From: Clostridia bacterium
GTDB taxonomy: Bacteria; Bacillota; Clostridia; TANB77; CAG-508
Direction: 5' to 3'
NCBI GenBank assembly: GCA_017934475.1
Contig: JAGBJN010000004.1
Coordinates: 65,783-129,782 of the forward strand
DNA: 64,000 bases
Shown here: piece after piece, positions 1 through 8,771 of the stretch
Position numbering within the stretch: position 1 is the stretch's first letter
How the letters are laid out: each line of letters starts with the position of its first letter
Notes under the pieces: generated by a model
Database searches by the model: none
What the model was told of the DNA's origin: nothing
What the model saw: the letters and a program-made list of their open reading frames with translations, nothing else
Translations under genes and position numbers: made by a program

Positions 1-664
1 AAGCCATATATTTTATTAAATTATCTAGAAACACAACATCTTTTATTTTGTTTCGGTTAATAACATCCTTTTTTAAAACTACTTCTTTAATGTCATTTAG
101 ATAATTAATCATTAACTCTGAATTATCATTCATATTTACAAGCATTGGCATCCCACCAAATTTTAAATACTTATCAAACTTATCATATTTATCATCATTT
201 TCTTTAAAAGGATATTCTTGGATAAATTCTTTAAAAGAAAATGGGTATATTTTTATAGTCAAAACTCGTCCAGCAAGTAAGGTTGTAAGCTCGCTAGATA
301 ATAGATATGCATTTGAACCTGTTATATAAATATCACAATCTATATCTACCAACATTGAATTTACTGCTTTTTCCCAGTTTTCTACATTCTGTACTTCATC
401 TAATAAAATATAATTCTTACCTTTTGAAATATGTACTTTGATATGTGAATATAAGTCTTCATAATTTTTTATAGAATACCAGTCTGCACTTTCAAAATTC
501 ATATAAATTATATTTTTTTCTGGTACCTTTTGAGATATTAAATAATCTTTGTATTGCAATAAAAGAGTGCTTTTCCCACTTCTTCTAACTCCTGTTATTA
601 CTTTTATTAAATTTAAATCTTTACTTTCTATTAACTGATTTAAATATTGTTCTCTTTTAAGCAT
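1..664 (-). CDS. AAA ATPase, DUF4143-type (3' end outside window)
   Basis: The gene reads leftward from an ATG at 664 and runs off the window at base 1, so about 221 N-terminal residues are visible. I translated it directly: a short leader, then a Walker A (GVRRSGKST, about residues 24-32), a Walker B-like LLDEVQN near residue 87 and a sensor-like ITGSNAYLLS near 121. An aromatic and lysine-rich stretch (IKIYPFSFKEF) follows. This order is typical of the AAA_14 plus DUF4143 ATPases common in gut Firmicutes, whose role is unknown; some are suspected accessory or defence genes. The start is supported by a GAGGTGAGG ribosome-binding site just upstream and by a strong promoter. The C-terminal DUF4143 nuclease-like half would lie outside the window. 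Confidence 0.85.
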   Translation of the reverse strand, partial: MLKREQYLNQLIESKDLNLIKVITGVRRSGKSTLLLQYKDYLISQKVPEKNIIYMNFESADWYSIKNYEDLYSHIKVHISKGKNYILLDEVQNVENWEKAVNSMLVDIDCDIYITGSNAYLLSSELTTLLAGRVLTIKIYPFSFKEFIQEYPFKENDDKYDKFDKYLKFGGMPMLVNMNDNSELMINYLNDIKEVVLKKDVINRNKIKDVVFLDNLIKYMA

Positions 665-682
665 AAACCTCACCTCAATAAT

Positions 683-712
683 ATTATACAATAACAATTT
701 ATGTCTTGTCAA
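683..712 (-). promoter_or_regulatory. sigma-A promoter of the DUF4143 ATPase gene
   Basis: On the minus strand a perfect -35 TTGACA (707-712) and a perfect -10 TATAAT (683-688) are separated by 18 bases. The -10 is about 20 bases from the ATG at 664, so the leader is very short. The -35 abuts a palindrome (712-737), which suggests repression. Confidence 0.8.
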
Positions 713-737
713 GTTTTACGGTTATAAACGTAAAACT
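712..737. repeat. Perfect inverted repeat, probable operator
   Basis: Arms AGTTTTACG and CGTAAAACT flank an 8-base spacer. The repeat touches the -35 of the ATPase promoter. A second, weaker pair of the same half-site (TTTTACG at 753-759 and GTAAAA at 775-780) lies 15 bases further upstream. The position suggests a repressor-binding site; the binding protein is unknown. Confidence 0.55.
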
Positions 738-914
738 TTGTATTATTTTATCTTTTACGTTTATAATATTATATGTAAAAATATTTTTTATATGTATATT
801 TATAGAAATGTTAAGTATAACTAATATAAAATGTTAAGTTTGTGTTAAGTTCATTTTAAAAATCTAATACTTGGAAAGCCTTAAAAAAACTATGTTTTAT
901 TTTCGACTTCAAAG
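738..914. other. Gene-free AT-rich stretch with short direct repeats
   Basis: No coding sequence was recognised. It holds the second CGTAAAA-type half-site pair (753-780) and three direct copies of TGTTAAGT (809-816, 832-839, 843-850). Confidence 0.5.
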
Positions 915-960
915 AGTAAAAAAGTGAGAAAATATTGATATTTCAATACTTTCTCACTCT
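915..960 (-). terminator. Terminator of the tRNA-Gly/tRNA-Cys transcript
   Basis: A long hairpin (AGTGAGAAA...TTTCTCACT, 923-958) with an inner TATTGA/TTCAATA stem starts just past the tRNA-Cys 3' end. On the minus strand it is followed by a run of six Ts. Confidence 0.75.
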
Positions 961-964
961 TCAA

Positions 965-1038
965 TGGAGGCGCCACCCGGATTTGAACCGGGGATCAGAG
1001 TTTTGCAGACTCGTGCCTTACCACTTGGCTATAGCGCC
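965..1038 (-). tRNA. tRNA-Cys (anticodon GCA)
   Basis: Read on the minus strand it forms a complete cloverleaf: acceptor GGCGCTA paired with the 3' end, an anticodon arm with loop TTGCAAA region giving GCA, a T-arm with GGTTCAAATCC, and an encoded 3' CCA. It lies 7 bases downstream of tRNA-Gly and is almost certainly in the same transcript. Confidence 0.95.
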
Positions 1039-1045
1039 GAATATA

Positions 1046-1121
1046 TGGAGCGGGAAACGGGGCTCAAACCCGCGACCTCTGCCTTGGCAAGGCAGCGCTC
1101 TATCAACTGAGCTATTCCCGC
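1046..1121 (-). tRNA. tRNA-Gly (anticodon GCC)
   Basis: It forms a complete cloverleaf on the minus strand, starting GCGGGAATAGCTCAG. The anticodon stem-loop has GCC in the loop (CCTTGCCAAGG), the T-loop is GGTTTGAGCC, and the 3' CCA is encoded. It starts 16 bases after the stop codon of the D,D-carboxypeptidase gene, too close for a separate intergenic promoter. Confidence 0.95.
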
Positions 1122-1137
1122 ATTGGTACGCATTTTT

Positions 1138-2394
1138 TCAATGCATATCTATGATACCAAATTTATTGTAAAAAGTCAAGAGTTCTATAAAATAAGATAA
1201 CACATTTTTCTTTTCTATCGTACTTACATTTATTATATCTACTACCTCAATTATCTCATCTTTTTTCTTAACTATTATATTTCCGATTTTTGTATTTTCT
1301 TCTAATGGAGCTTCATGGTTGTATATTGCATTTACTTCCACTAATATATCTTTTTCTTCTCCATTCTTTAAAGGTAAAACCTTCCTTTCTATTTCTGAAA
1401 GTTTTAAATTTAATTCCTTGTTTTCTCCTTTATATATATATATTCTATTTTTATTAATTTTGTTCCAATTTTCAAATTCTTCTTTAATTTTTTCCTCTAG
1501 ATTAATTCTTGTAAAATTATTAAAGGCATATTCTATTAATTTAATTGAATCTGAAGTTCTTTGTTTTTTTGTATCACATCCAAGTACTATAGTAATTATT
1601 TGATTTCCATTTCTACTACATGATGTAACAAGACACCTACCTGCATTTCCCGTAAAACCTGTTTTCACTCCATTTATTCCATCTAAATATCCTAGCAATT
1701 CATTTGTATTTGAAATTGTTCTTTGTACTCCATTTATTGAAATATTAGTTGTTTTTGTATTTACAATCTTTTTAAATGTTTCATTATTTAGTGCATAATC
1801 TGTAAGACGTGCAAGTTCATAAGCTGTAGTATAATGATTTTCATTATCTAATCCATGTGGAGTTACAAAATTTGTATTTGTTAAATTAAGTTCTTTAGCC
1901 TTTTTATTCATCAACTCTGCAAATCCCTCTATGCTCCCTCCAGCATATTCAGCAAGTGCAACTGCCGCATCATTACCAGATCTTAGCATTAATCCATATA
2001 ATAAATCTATAACAGTTATTTGATCACCTTCTCTAATCTTTAAAGATGATCCTCCTGTTCCAGCTGCTCTCCTTGATATTGTAACTACGTCTTTTAAATT
2101 GCAATTTTCTAGTATAACTATAGATGTCATTATTTTAGTTGTTGATGCCATTGCCCTTTTCTCATCTGCATTTTTACTACAAATAATTTCTTTACTATTT
2201 CTATCATAAACAATCCATGCCTTAGCATTTAATATTGGTTCATCTGTTATACTGCTTGATGTTTCCAATACTATTTCATCTAATTCTTCTTTATTATATT
2301 CCTCTGATTCTTCTATTTCTTCATCATCAGCAAAAGAGGATATACAAAATACATTTATTATTATAAAAGAAAATATTATTACTTTTTTTACCAT
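1138..2394 (-). CDS. D-alanyl-D-alanine carboxypeptidase, peptidase S11 family
   Basis: A low-molecular-weight penicillin-binding protein that removes the terminal D-Ala from peptidoglycan stem peptides outside the membrane. With the start at 2394 it has 418 residues. An N-terminal signal sequence is followed by an acidic linker and the catalytic domain: SxxK (S84-T-T-K87), SGN (139-141) and KTG (244-246) are all present. The C-terminal part (about 280-410) fits the beta-rich PBP5_C domain. The ending FYNKFGIIDMH shows no clear amphipathic anchor. I chose the ATG at 2394 because GGTGAT lies about 6 bases upstream; an ATG at 2400 or a GTG at 2403 would add only two or three residues. Paralogues include the sporulation enzymes DacB and DacF; I cannot decide which this is. 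Confidence 0.93.
   Translation of the reverse strand: MVKKVIIFSFIIINVFCISSFADDEEIEESEEYNKEELDEIVLETSSSITDEPILNAKAWIVYDRNSKEIICSKNADEKRAMASTTKIMTSIVILENCNLKDVVTISRRAAGTGGSSLKIREGDQITVIDLLYGLMLRSGNDAAVALAEYAGGSIEGFAELMNKKAKELNLTNTNFVTPHGLDNENHYTTAYELARLTDYALNNETFKKIVNTKTTNISINGVQRTISNTNELLGYLDGINGVKTGFTGNAGRCLVTSCSRNGNQIITIVLGCDTKKQRTSDSIKLIEYAFNNFTRINLEEKIKEEFENWNKINKNRIYIYKGENKELNLKLSEIERKVLPLKNGEEKDILVEVNAIYNHEAPLEENTKIGNIIVKKKDEIIEVVDIINVSTIEKKNVLSYFIELLTFYNKFGIIDMH
1151..1179 (-). promoter_or_regulatory. tRNA promoter embedded in the 3' end of the carboxypeptidase gene
   Basis: On the minus strand a TTGACT -35 (1174-1179) and a TATCAT -10 (1151-1156) with a 17-base spacer lie inside the last 14 codons of the upstream coding sequence. 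Transcription would start near 1144, about 22 bases before tRNA-Gly. No terminator separates the coding gene from the tRNAs, so readthrough is also possible. Confidence 0.6.
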
Positions 2395-2439
2395 TAACAT
2401 CACCAGTTATATTATATTTTTATATTTATTTTTTAGAAC

Positions 2440-2475
2440 AAAAAAGGAACCATCTAATTTAGATGGTTCCTTTTT
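2440..2475 (-). terminator. Rho-independent terminator after the 2.5-3.5 kb gene pair
   Basis: A 12-base-pair perfect stem (AAGGAACCATCT/AGATGGTTCCTT, 5-base loop) has A/T runs on both sides, so it can stop transcription on either strand. It lies immediately after the stop of the minus-strand gene at 2477. Confidence 0.9.
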
Positions 2476-2476
2476 G

Positions 2477-2734
2477 TTAGAACATATTTGGAAACATTGA
2501 TGAATCAATTCTAAAAGCTGATTCACCGTCCCGGATGTAAATTAAGTAAATAAGAAATCCTCCAAGTAAAGCAATCAAAATCATAAAAAAATACAAACTA
2601 ATTTTTATTACTTTAATATGAGGTTGTTTCTTTTGCTCTTCTGAAAAAGAAGCAAGTTCTTTGTGGATATTATTTATTTCTTCATCCACATTCATGCACT
2701 CTTCTCTTCTAAGGAACTTTTCTTCATCATCCAT
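2477..2734 (-). CDS. Small single-pass membrane protein, unknown
   Basis: 85 residues: a charged, acidic N-terminal half of about 45 residues, one hydrophobic segment (about 46-68, SLYFFMILIALLGGFLIYLI), and a short extracellular tail containing RDGESAFRID. No family was recognised. It follows the 263-residue membrane protein by 14 bases and shares its promoter and terminator, so the two form an operon and may work together. The ribosome-binding site AGGAGGG fixes the start. Base composition is visibly less AT-biased than the flanking giant gene, which hints at separate acquisition. Confidence 0.7.
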   Translation of the reverse strand: MDDEEKFLRREECMNVDEEINNIHKELASFSEEQKKQPHIKVIKISLYFFMILIALLGGFLIYLIYIRDGESAFRIDSSMFPNMF

Positions 2735-2748
2735 ATAAATGCCCTCCT

Positions 2749-3540
2749 TTAAGTGTAATTTTTAGTAACAAAAACCTCCAGTTTATCCGAGGTTCCATCA
2801 TCATATTGAATATTCACAACTATTGGAATATTCTCCCCAATGATATCTTTCCCGTGAAGAAAAGTAACTGCATAAATACTCTCCTGGTCTCCATGTTCTT
2901 CATACCTATACATCTCATTCAAGTTGGTGTATTCTGTATTCACACTAACCTTTTTTGCATGTTTTGGTAAATAAAGAAAATACTCATAGTGACCATTTTC
3001 AGGATGTTCCCGGTACAAGTTTCTACTTCCTATAACATCTATAATACCATTATAAAATGTAGAAACTAATAACTTAGGTTCATCGTATTTAAGTTGACTA
3101 AACAATGTACGAATCCCCATGTTGCCAGCATTATAAGGTGCGAAGTCATAGCCATCTATTTCATACGGCTTAAGTCCTTCATACTTTTTTGAAGAAAGCT
3201 CTCCTTCTAATACCCTTTTTAACTCTCTTCCTTCCTGCCGAGCGTCAATTGGAATAATGGTTATTCCTGAATCCACTGCAGGGTGAAGTTCAATAACAGC
3301 TTTCGAAGAATTCTGTCTAATTTCTCCTGTTACAATCATTACAGCAACTATAATGATTCCAATAATAAGAAATAAGAAAAACTTTCCAGCTGAAATTGTT
3401 TCATACTCTGATGGAAAATTCCCATCAGAGTCCATGAACTCCACATCTGAATCCATGAATACATTGTACTTAATTTCATTTCCTTCCATTACATTCCGTT
3501 CCTTTTTCTCTTCCATTTCAATGTTCTCCTCCTTAGGCAT
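2749..3540 (-). CDS. Single-pass membrane protein, paralogue of the lipoprotein at 8772
   Basis: 263 residues. A cytosolic acidic segment of about 50 residues contains a small internal repeat (FMDSD twice). One transmembrane helix follows (about 52-70, FLFLIIGIIIVAVMIV), then an extracellular domain of about 190 residues. The extracellular part resembles the lipoprotein at 8772-9467: both have I-G-(F/Y)-DF-x2-YN, then FS(E/Q), then a VST motif, and both end in (V/I)QYDDG(S/T) plus a short beta strand. No known family was recognised. The start at 3540 has GAGGAG upstream; a second in-frame ATG eight codons later also has a strong Shine-Dalgarno, so the exact start is uncertain. A palindrome sits in the leader. 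Confidence 0.7.
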   Translation of the reverse strand: MPKEENIEMEEKKERNVMEGNEIKYNVFMDSDVEFMDSDGNFPSEYETISAGKFFLFLIIGIIIVAVMIVTGEIRQNSSKAVIELHPAVDSGITIIPIDARQEGRELKRVLEGELSSKKYEGLKPYEIDGYDFAPYNAGNMGIRTLFSQLKYDEPKLLVSTFYNGIIDVIGSRNLYREHPENGHYEYFLYLPKHAKKVSVNTEYTNLNEMYRYEEHGDQESIYAVTFLHGKDIIGENIPIVVNIQYDDGTSDKLEVFVTKNYT

Positions 3541-3573
3541 AAATTTTTATTGCTCCTCTATTCAAAACCTGTA

Positions 3574-3626
3574 CTGTACTAGTACAGAAACATGTATATT
3601 ATAACATATTTTAGCAAAAAAGTCAA
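3574..3626 (-). promoter_or_regulatory. Promoter plus 14-base palindrome upstream of the 3540 gene
   Basis: On the minus strand TTGACT (3621-3626) and TATAAT (3598-3603) are separated by 17 bases. Just past the expected transcription start is the perfect palindrome CTGTACTAGTACAG (3574-3587), the usual place for a repressor operator. The -35 overlaps the T-run of the preceding gene's terminator. Confidence 0.65.
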
Positions 3627-3632
3627 AAGAAA

Positions 3633-3656
3633 AGGAGCGATCAAATATCGCTCCTA
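3633..3656 (-). terminator. Terminator of the 1634-aa surface protein gene
   Basis: Perfect stem GGAGCGAT/ATCGCTCC six bases past the stop codon at 3662, followed on the minus strand by a T-rich run that doubles as the -35 region of the next promoter. Confidence 0.8.
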
Positions 3657-3661
3657 CATAT

Positions 3662-6600
3662 CTATAAAACCTTTTTCTTAATGAAAATTATTCCTGTAGA
3701 TAAAATTACTATAGAAACCATTACTGTAATTGATATTATTAATGCTTTTGGAACATTACCAAATGGTGGTAATATTCTTACAACTGGTGCATTATCTGTA
3801 TCTCCTTCTTGTGGTTCGTAAATAGTTGGATCTTGGTTACCTACTATAGATTTATCATCTCTTCTACCTACTGTATTACTTGTTTTTACTATTTCTGCTA
3901 TATTTCTATATGTTAAATCATCTGTGTTATTTTCAGATGTAATTAATTGTGTAAGTACTAATGGTACACTTGCACTATTTTGTGCTCTATTATTTATTTC
4001 GTTTCTATATCTTGTTGGTGCTAATTCTTTGCCAAATGCTTCTGTCACAACAATTACATTATTATTATTTAATTTACCGTTTCTTATTAATGCTTTCTTT
4101 ACTAATCCTTTTGTTTCTATATCCTTATTGCTTACAACATCCCAAACTCTATTATCATTTTTATTAAATTGTAAATTATTTGAGATATAATCCATTACTA
4201 TATTTGGAGTAGTTGTTACTACTTTATTGTTTCTTGCTTCTTGTGTTAATACACCTTTGTAGTAAAATTCATTGTCATCGTAATCTACTTCTCCAACATT
4301 AGAAACTGTTATATTATAATCTAATACTATAGTTGCCCCATGCATTATTTCTTCGTCCATAGTTAATTGAATTAAATTCTCTTTCCATAAAACATTTTGT
4401 GCTTGTTTACTTGTATCAAATAAAATATTTCCATTTGCAAGTACTACTTTAACATTAGCTACTTCTTTTTCTATTTTTAACTCAGCTTTTGCTCTTTCTT
4501 GTAATCCAAAGTTTACATTTTTAATCGTATAAGCATTTACATTTTTTTCGCTTTCTTCGTATTCTATCTCAATATTCATTAAGCCAGTTTCTGCTCTCAT
4601 TTTTGTTTTTTCCATTAATTTTTCAAGTAGAGCATCTCTTTCTGCTTTTGACATTTCATTATTTTCATCATGTGATGCAAGTACTTCTGCAATTTCGTTT
4701 ATTACATTATCATCAGAATAATCTATAACTTCATTTCTTCTACTTTCAATGTCTTTAGCATCTGAAACATTTGCTAATTTTTTAGCTTCTACATCATTGT
4801 AGTAATATCCTACTTGATCATCAGCACTTATTGGATTCCAACTTCCAGTTCTTCTAAATGGTACTCTTACAGTTTCATTGTTTGAAGCATCTGCTCTAAA
4901 TGTTGGTACTTCAGTAATTAATTTACCTTCTTTTCTTTCTCCATTTTCAAATGTATCCTCAGCAGTCCATCTATAAACACCAACTTGAGCTATACCATTT
5001 TGATAAATTGTTGATTTATAATCTTGTCCATTATATGATGTATCATTTAATCCACCAAGTGAAACTGGTGCTACAGTTTTTATTGTATCTCCATAAATAA
5101 ATCTTATTACATAATTTCCTGGGATAAATGATTTAAATAAGTATTTACCTGTTGCATCTTCAAATGTATAATCACTTATTAAATTTCTGTAATTTATTAC
5201 TGGAGAAACTGTTTTAGTTCCTGAACTTATTTCTTTCCATATAAATTCTCTATGGTCATCATCTGCTGGATTATCCATAATTTCAACTAATTGTACTGTA
5301 ATACCATCTATTCTTTTTTCACCGTCTTGCATATAACCATCTGCTATTAATGAAGAACCAATTTCTTTTGTTCTTTCATCTTCCCATACTGTACCTTCAA
5401 TGATTCTTCCTTCATCATCTCTATTTAATAGAATTCTTACTCTTGGTGCTTTATCTGCGTCATTTTCTCTAATGTCTGTTCTTGAAGTTTGATTTCCTGG
5501 ATTTGAATTTAAATCTACAATACCAGCAGGTGTTGTATTATTTGGAATACCTTTTGTTCTTCCATCTTTACCATCATATACATTAGGTATTATTGTTCCT
5601 TTATTATATCTTGTTGAATATCCATTAAGTTCAACTATATTTTCTTTTCCTTCAAGTATTTTACCTGTATTTATATCTTCATCTAATATAATCCATCCGT
5701 CTTTTTTTAGAACTTTAAATGTAACATAGAAGTTTGCTGTTCTTCCTGCATCTAAATATAATTCTTTATCAGAATCATCTTTTCCAATACCTCTAATATA
5801 TGTTTTCTTTAATCCTGAAATTTTATCTTCACTATGTCCATATATACTTTTATCAGTAAATACTATACTATATTTTTTACCTTCTACTTCTATGTAAGAA
5901 CGTTCTTTTACAAGTTCATAATTATTATCATAGTAATCAACTAATTCATCAATTCTTGTTCTAATACTTAATGATCTGTTGCTTACTGCAATTTTATATG
6001 TAACATATACTTCTAATTCATCTGCTTGTGATACACCATATTTTTCAAATTCTGGTCCATAATCAGAAGCTTTGAATGAATAGTCTGCTTTATATAATTT
6101 TCTAGTATATGGTTCAGCATTATAGTAACCATCTGAAAGTCTTACTTGTATATCCCAATTTGCTTGTATATCTTCACTATGACATTTTGGGCATCTTGTA
6201 TGCCATCTAAAATCATTTGTCATAACTCTTTCTAATTCACTAATTTCTCCTGTAAATCCACATTTATTACATCTTACTGTATTTAATGAATCATATTTGT
6301 ATTCTTTAACATGATTATTAATTTCAAGAGTTACTTTTTCAACTTCCTTATTTACAGCAACATCTGTAATCTCCCTTGGATGCAATCCTAAATTAATGTA
6401 AAATGCATCTGGGAATAATATTACAACTTTATTTGCTGTTTCTCTCATATTATACATACTTCCATAAGTATTTTTTACAACTGGTTTATTATCAATTAAG
6501 AATATATCTGGAGTTGGATAATAATCATATTTTGTATTAAATCCTGTATGTGCTGTCATTCTCGAATCTTTAACATATTGTGCCATTTTACTATTTGATC

Positions 6601-8566
6601 CATCTATAAGGTTACCAAATTCATCTATTGTTGCTTTATTTGTTTTTACATATTCACCTTTTTCATTTAAAGAGTAACCTAATAATTCCATTTTTGTAAA
6701 TGTTTCTTTATTTCCATCATAGTTACCAGGATTTGATCCTATAACTGCAAATTTATTGTTAAATGAGTTTCTATCAGATTCTTTATCTGTTGCATTTGAA
6801 TTAGTTTCCCAATTTCCTTTTCCCCAACCATTGTTCTTATCATATGGTGATGTATAAGTTGTTGGTTCGTAATATTGACCATTATATGTAAATGTTACAT
6901 AGTATTTCTTTAATGCATTTAAATCTGAAAATCTATACTCACCCTTAGAATCTGTTTTTGTTTCTTTAATTTTTTTATCTTTTTCATCATATAATTCTAC
7001 AATTATATTTGGAACTCTTTTTTCTTTTGAATCATAAGTTCCATTGAATACACTTTCTTTTCCTGATTCTTCATCAACCCAAACGTATCCACCTAAAGAA
7101 GTTGTTAAATCTATAAGTTTGTCTTTTTCAGCATATGTTGTTGAATAATCTTCAACCCATTGTCTTTTAACTGTAAGTATACTTAATAAACATTGTGGAT
7201 CATAATGTCCAACTATTTTTTCTTCAAATCTACCTGTTAAATAAGTTCTTGTACAATAGAAATGTTCTGTCCATCCATCTTTTGTCTTATTTCCTTTATC
7301 ATCATATTGTGGTCCATGATATTCTGGATCTTTATATTCGTGTGTATCAGTAGTTGAGTCTAATATACCTATAATTTGTCCAATATCACCTACACCAACA
7401 TATCTTTCATATTCAGCATATGTAAGTGATAAATAAGCAAATTCAACTTTAATATTAATTTTGTTATATTTATCTCCAACACTACCAGGAATTTCTAGAT
7501 AAAAAGTTTCGTCATTAGCAGGATAAGCTTTTCCTGATGCTGTATGAATTTTTAATGAACTTGTATCTATTCTATTTCCTTTTTCATCTATTAAATATAT
7601 TTCTTGTATAAATGAAAATCTTGTATCATCTGGATATTGAATCTTTAAAGGTCCAACTGTATATGTGTTGTTAGTTCTATTTGCTATAACTTTAGCATCT
7701 GTTTTTACAAATGTAGCTTTATAATTATTTAATTTTGCTGTATATGCTTCATATGCTTCTGCTTCTGCAACTAAATCTAATGCAACTTGTGGTTTATTTC
7801 TTCTATAGTTAATTCCATTTGATGCAGCTAAGTTAAAATGTGATGCCCAAATTGAATCTTGGATTAAGAAAGCATTTCCTTCACCACTTGCTGTATCACT
7901 AACAGCACCTGCATAATTTCCCTTTTTTAAACCAAATCTATTAATTGGGTGAAAATATGATCCTGAAGATAAAATATATGATAAATATGTATTTTTTACA
8001 ACTTCTGCACCTTGTCCCTCATATCTTGGTGTTTTAGAATATGCTTTACTTACAGCCACTATATCTCCGTTAGGAGCAATAGCTTCATAATCATAGTTTG
8101 ATACACCATATCTTGCTAAATCTCCACTACCTTCTTCTGCTGCTCCCCAACCAACATCTGTTAATTTACTATTTAATTCATTTTTAATATTATTTTCAAC
8201 TGTTGTTCTTGCATAAGTAGCTGGTACATCATTATTTCCGTAAGAGTGTAAGACACTATGAGCAACTATAGTTTCTGTTTTATATCCATTAAGTTGTGTT
8301 GCTTGCACTGGTGTAAAACGAAGTGCTTGGTGTTTTTGCATACAAAAAGTTGCACCTACTGGTGTATCTCTTGTTACATTATAAGGTAACAATTCCCATT
8401 GACCTGTCCATGGGTCTGTATGTCCACCTTTATTAAATGACACTTTTGTACCAGGTGCTGAATCTTCTATTGTAATAACTGCTAACGCGTTGCTTGCAAT
8501 TAAAATTCCAGCCATAAAAACCATCATACTAACTATCATTTTAATACTGATATTTCTTATTTTCAT
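3662..8566 (-). CDS. Giant SdrD-B-like surface protein with thioester-like N-terminus
   Basis: 1634 residues with a signal peptide (1-30, cut after SNALA). The N-terminal domain (about 30-270) has C75 in TFCMQKH and an IQDSIW motif (Q236, W240), reminiscent of thioester adhesin domains. SdrD-B-like domains follow (about 490-570, starting LGGYVWVDEESG, and about 1090-1215), with beta-rich conserved-repeat segments. A zinc-ribbon-like block carries C766, C769, C792 and C795. The tail is LPPFGNVP, a hydrophobic helix and IKKKVL: membrane anchoring, or a variant sorting signal. Residues 490 to the end are closely matched by the 2064-residue protein at 9699. It has its own promoter and terminator. 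It is likely a surface adhesin or wall-associated fibre. TFCMQKH and the zinc-like block are seen; their chemistry is inference. Confidence 0.85.
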   Translation of the reverse strand: MKIRNISIKMIVSMMVFMAGILIASNALAVITIEDSAPGTKVSFNKGGHTDPWTGQWELLPYNVTRDTPVGATFCMQKHQALRFTPVQATQLNGYKTETIVAHSVLHSYGNNDVPATYARTTVENNIKNELNSKLTDVGWGAAEEGSGDLARYGVSNYDYEAIAPNGDIVAVSKAYSKTPRYEGQGAEVVKNTYLSYILSSGSYFHPINRFGLKKGNYAGAVSDTASGEGNAFLIQDSIWASHFNLAASNGINYRRNKPQVALDLVAEAEAYEAYTAKLNNYKATFVKTDAKVIANRTNNTYTVGPLKIQYPDDTRFSFIQEIYLIDEKGNRIDTSSLKIHTASGKAYPANDETFYLEIPGSVGDKYNKINIKVEFAYLSLTYAEYERYVGVGDIGQIIGILDSTTDTHEYKDPEYHGPQYDDKGNKTKDGWTEHFYCTRTYLTGRFEEKIVGHYDPQCLLSILTVKRQWVEDYSTTYAEKDKLIDLTTSLGGYVWVDEESGKESVFNGTYDSKEKRVPNIIVELYDEKDKKIKETKTDSKGEYRFSDLNALKKYYVTFTYNGQYYEPTTYTSPYDKNNGWGKGNWETNSNATDKESDRNSFNNKFAVIGSNPGNYDGNKETFTKMELLGYSLNEKGEYVKTNKATIDEFGNLIDGSNSKMAQYVKDSRMTAHTGFNTKYDYYPTPDIFLIDNKPVVKNTYGSMYNMRETANKVVILFPDAFYINLGLHPREITDVAVNKEVEKVTLEINNHVKEYKYDSLNTVRCNKCGFTGEISELERVMTNDFRWHTRCPKCHSEDIQANWDIQVRLSDGYYNAEPYTRKLYKADYSFKASDYGPEFEKYGVSQADELEVYVTYKIAVSNRSLSIRTRIDELVDYYDNNYELVKERSYIEVEGKKYSIVFTDKSIYGHSEDKISGLKKTYIRGIGKDDSDKELYLDAGRTANFYVTFKVLKKDGWIILDEDINTGKILEGKENIVELNGYSTRYNKGTIIPNVYDGKDGRTKGIPNNTTPAGIVDLNSNPGNQTSRTDIRENDADKAPRVRILLNRDDEGRIIEGTVWEDERTKEIGSSLIADGYMQDGEKRIDGITVQLVEIMDNPADDDHREFIWKEISSGTKTVSPVINYRNLISDYTFEDATGKYLFKSFIPGNYVIRFIYGDTIKTVAPVSLGGLNDTSYNGQDYKSTIYQNGIAQVGVYRWTAEDTFENGERKEGKLITEVPTFRADASNNETVRVPFRRTGSWNPISADDQVGYYYNDVEAKKLANVSDAKDIESRRNEVIDYSDDNVINEIAEVLASHDENNEMSKAERDALLEKLMEKTKMRAETGLMNIEIEYEESEKNVNAYTIKNVNFGLQERAKAELKIEKEVANVKVVLANGNILFDTSKQAQNVLWKENLIQLTMDEEIMHGATIVLDYNITVSNVGEVDYDDNEFYYKGVLTQEARNNKVVTTTPNIVMDYISNNLQFNKNDNRVWDVVSNKDIETKGLVKKALIRNGKLNNNNVIVVTEAFGKELAPTRYRNEINNRAQNSASVPLVLTQLITSENNTDDLTYRNIAEIVKTSNTVGRRDDKSIVGNQDPTIYEPQEGDTDNAPVVRILPPFGNVPKALIISITVMVSIVILSTGIIFIKKKVL

Positions 8567-8622
8567 TTATATTTTCCTCCTATAAATTTACATAATATTT
8601 TTATAGCTCACGGCTAATTTCT

Positions 8623-8651
8623 ATTATACACTATTTCCGTAAGTTTTTCAA
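8623..8651 (-). promoter_or_regulatory. Promoter of the 1634-aa surface protein gene
   Basis: TTGAAA (8646-8651), 17-base spacer, TATAAT (8623-8628) on the minus strand, with a leader of about 50 bases before an AGGAGG ribosome-binding site and the ATG at 8566. Confidence 0.75.
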
Positions 8652-8726
8652 GTCTTTTTATTATTTTTCTACTCTTTATGTTGAAATATTGTGTTAAGGC
8701 ATTATTTAGACCGTTTTTTAGACAAC

Positions 8727-8754
8727 AAAAAAGAGGAGAATAATCTCCTCTTTT
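8727..8754 (-). terminator. Terminator of the lipoprotein gene
   Basis: Stem AAGAGGAGA/TCTCCTCTT with flanking A and T runs, 18 bases past the stop codon at 8772. Confidence 0.85.
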
Positions 8755-8771
8755 CCGCCGGAAAGTTGATG

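Noticed and set aside
935-1171. 78-residue plus-strand frame
   Set aside because: It lies across the two tRNA genes and the tRNA terminator.
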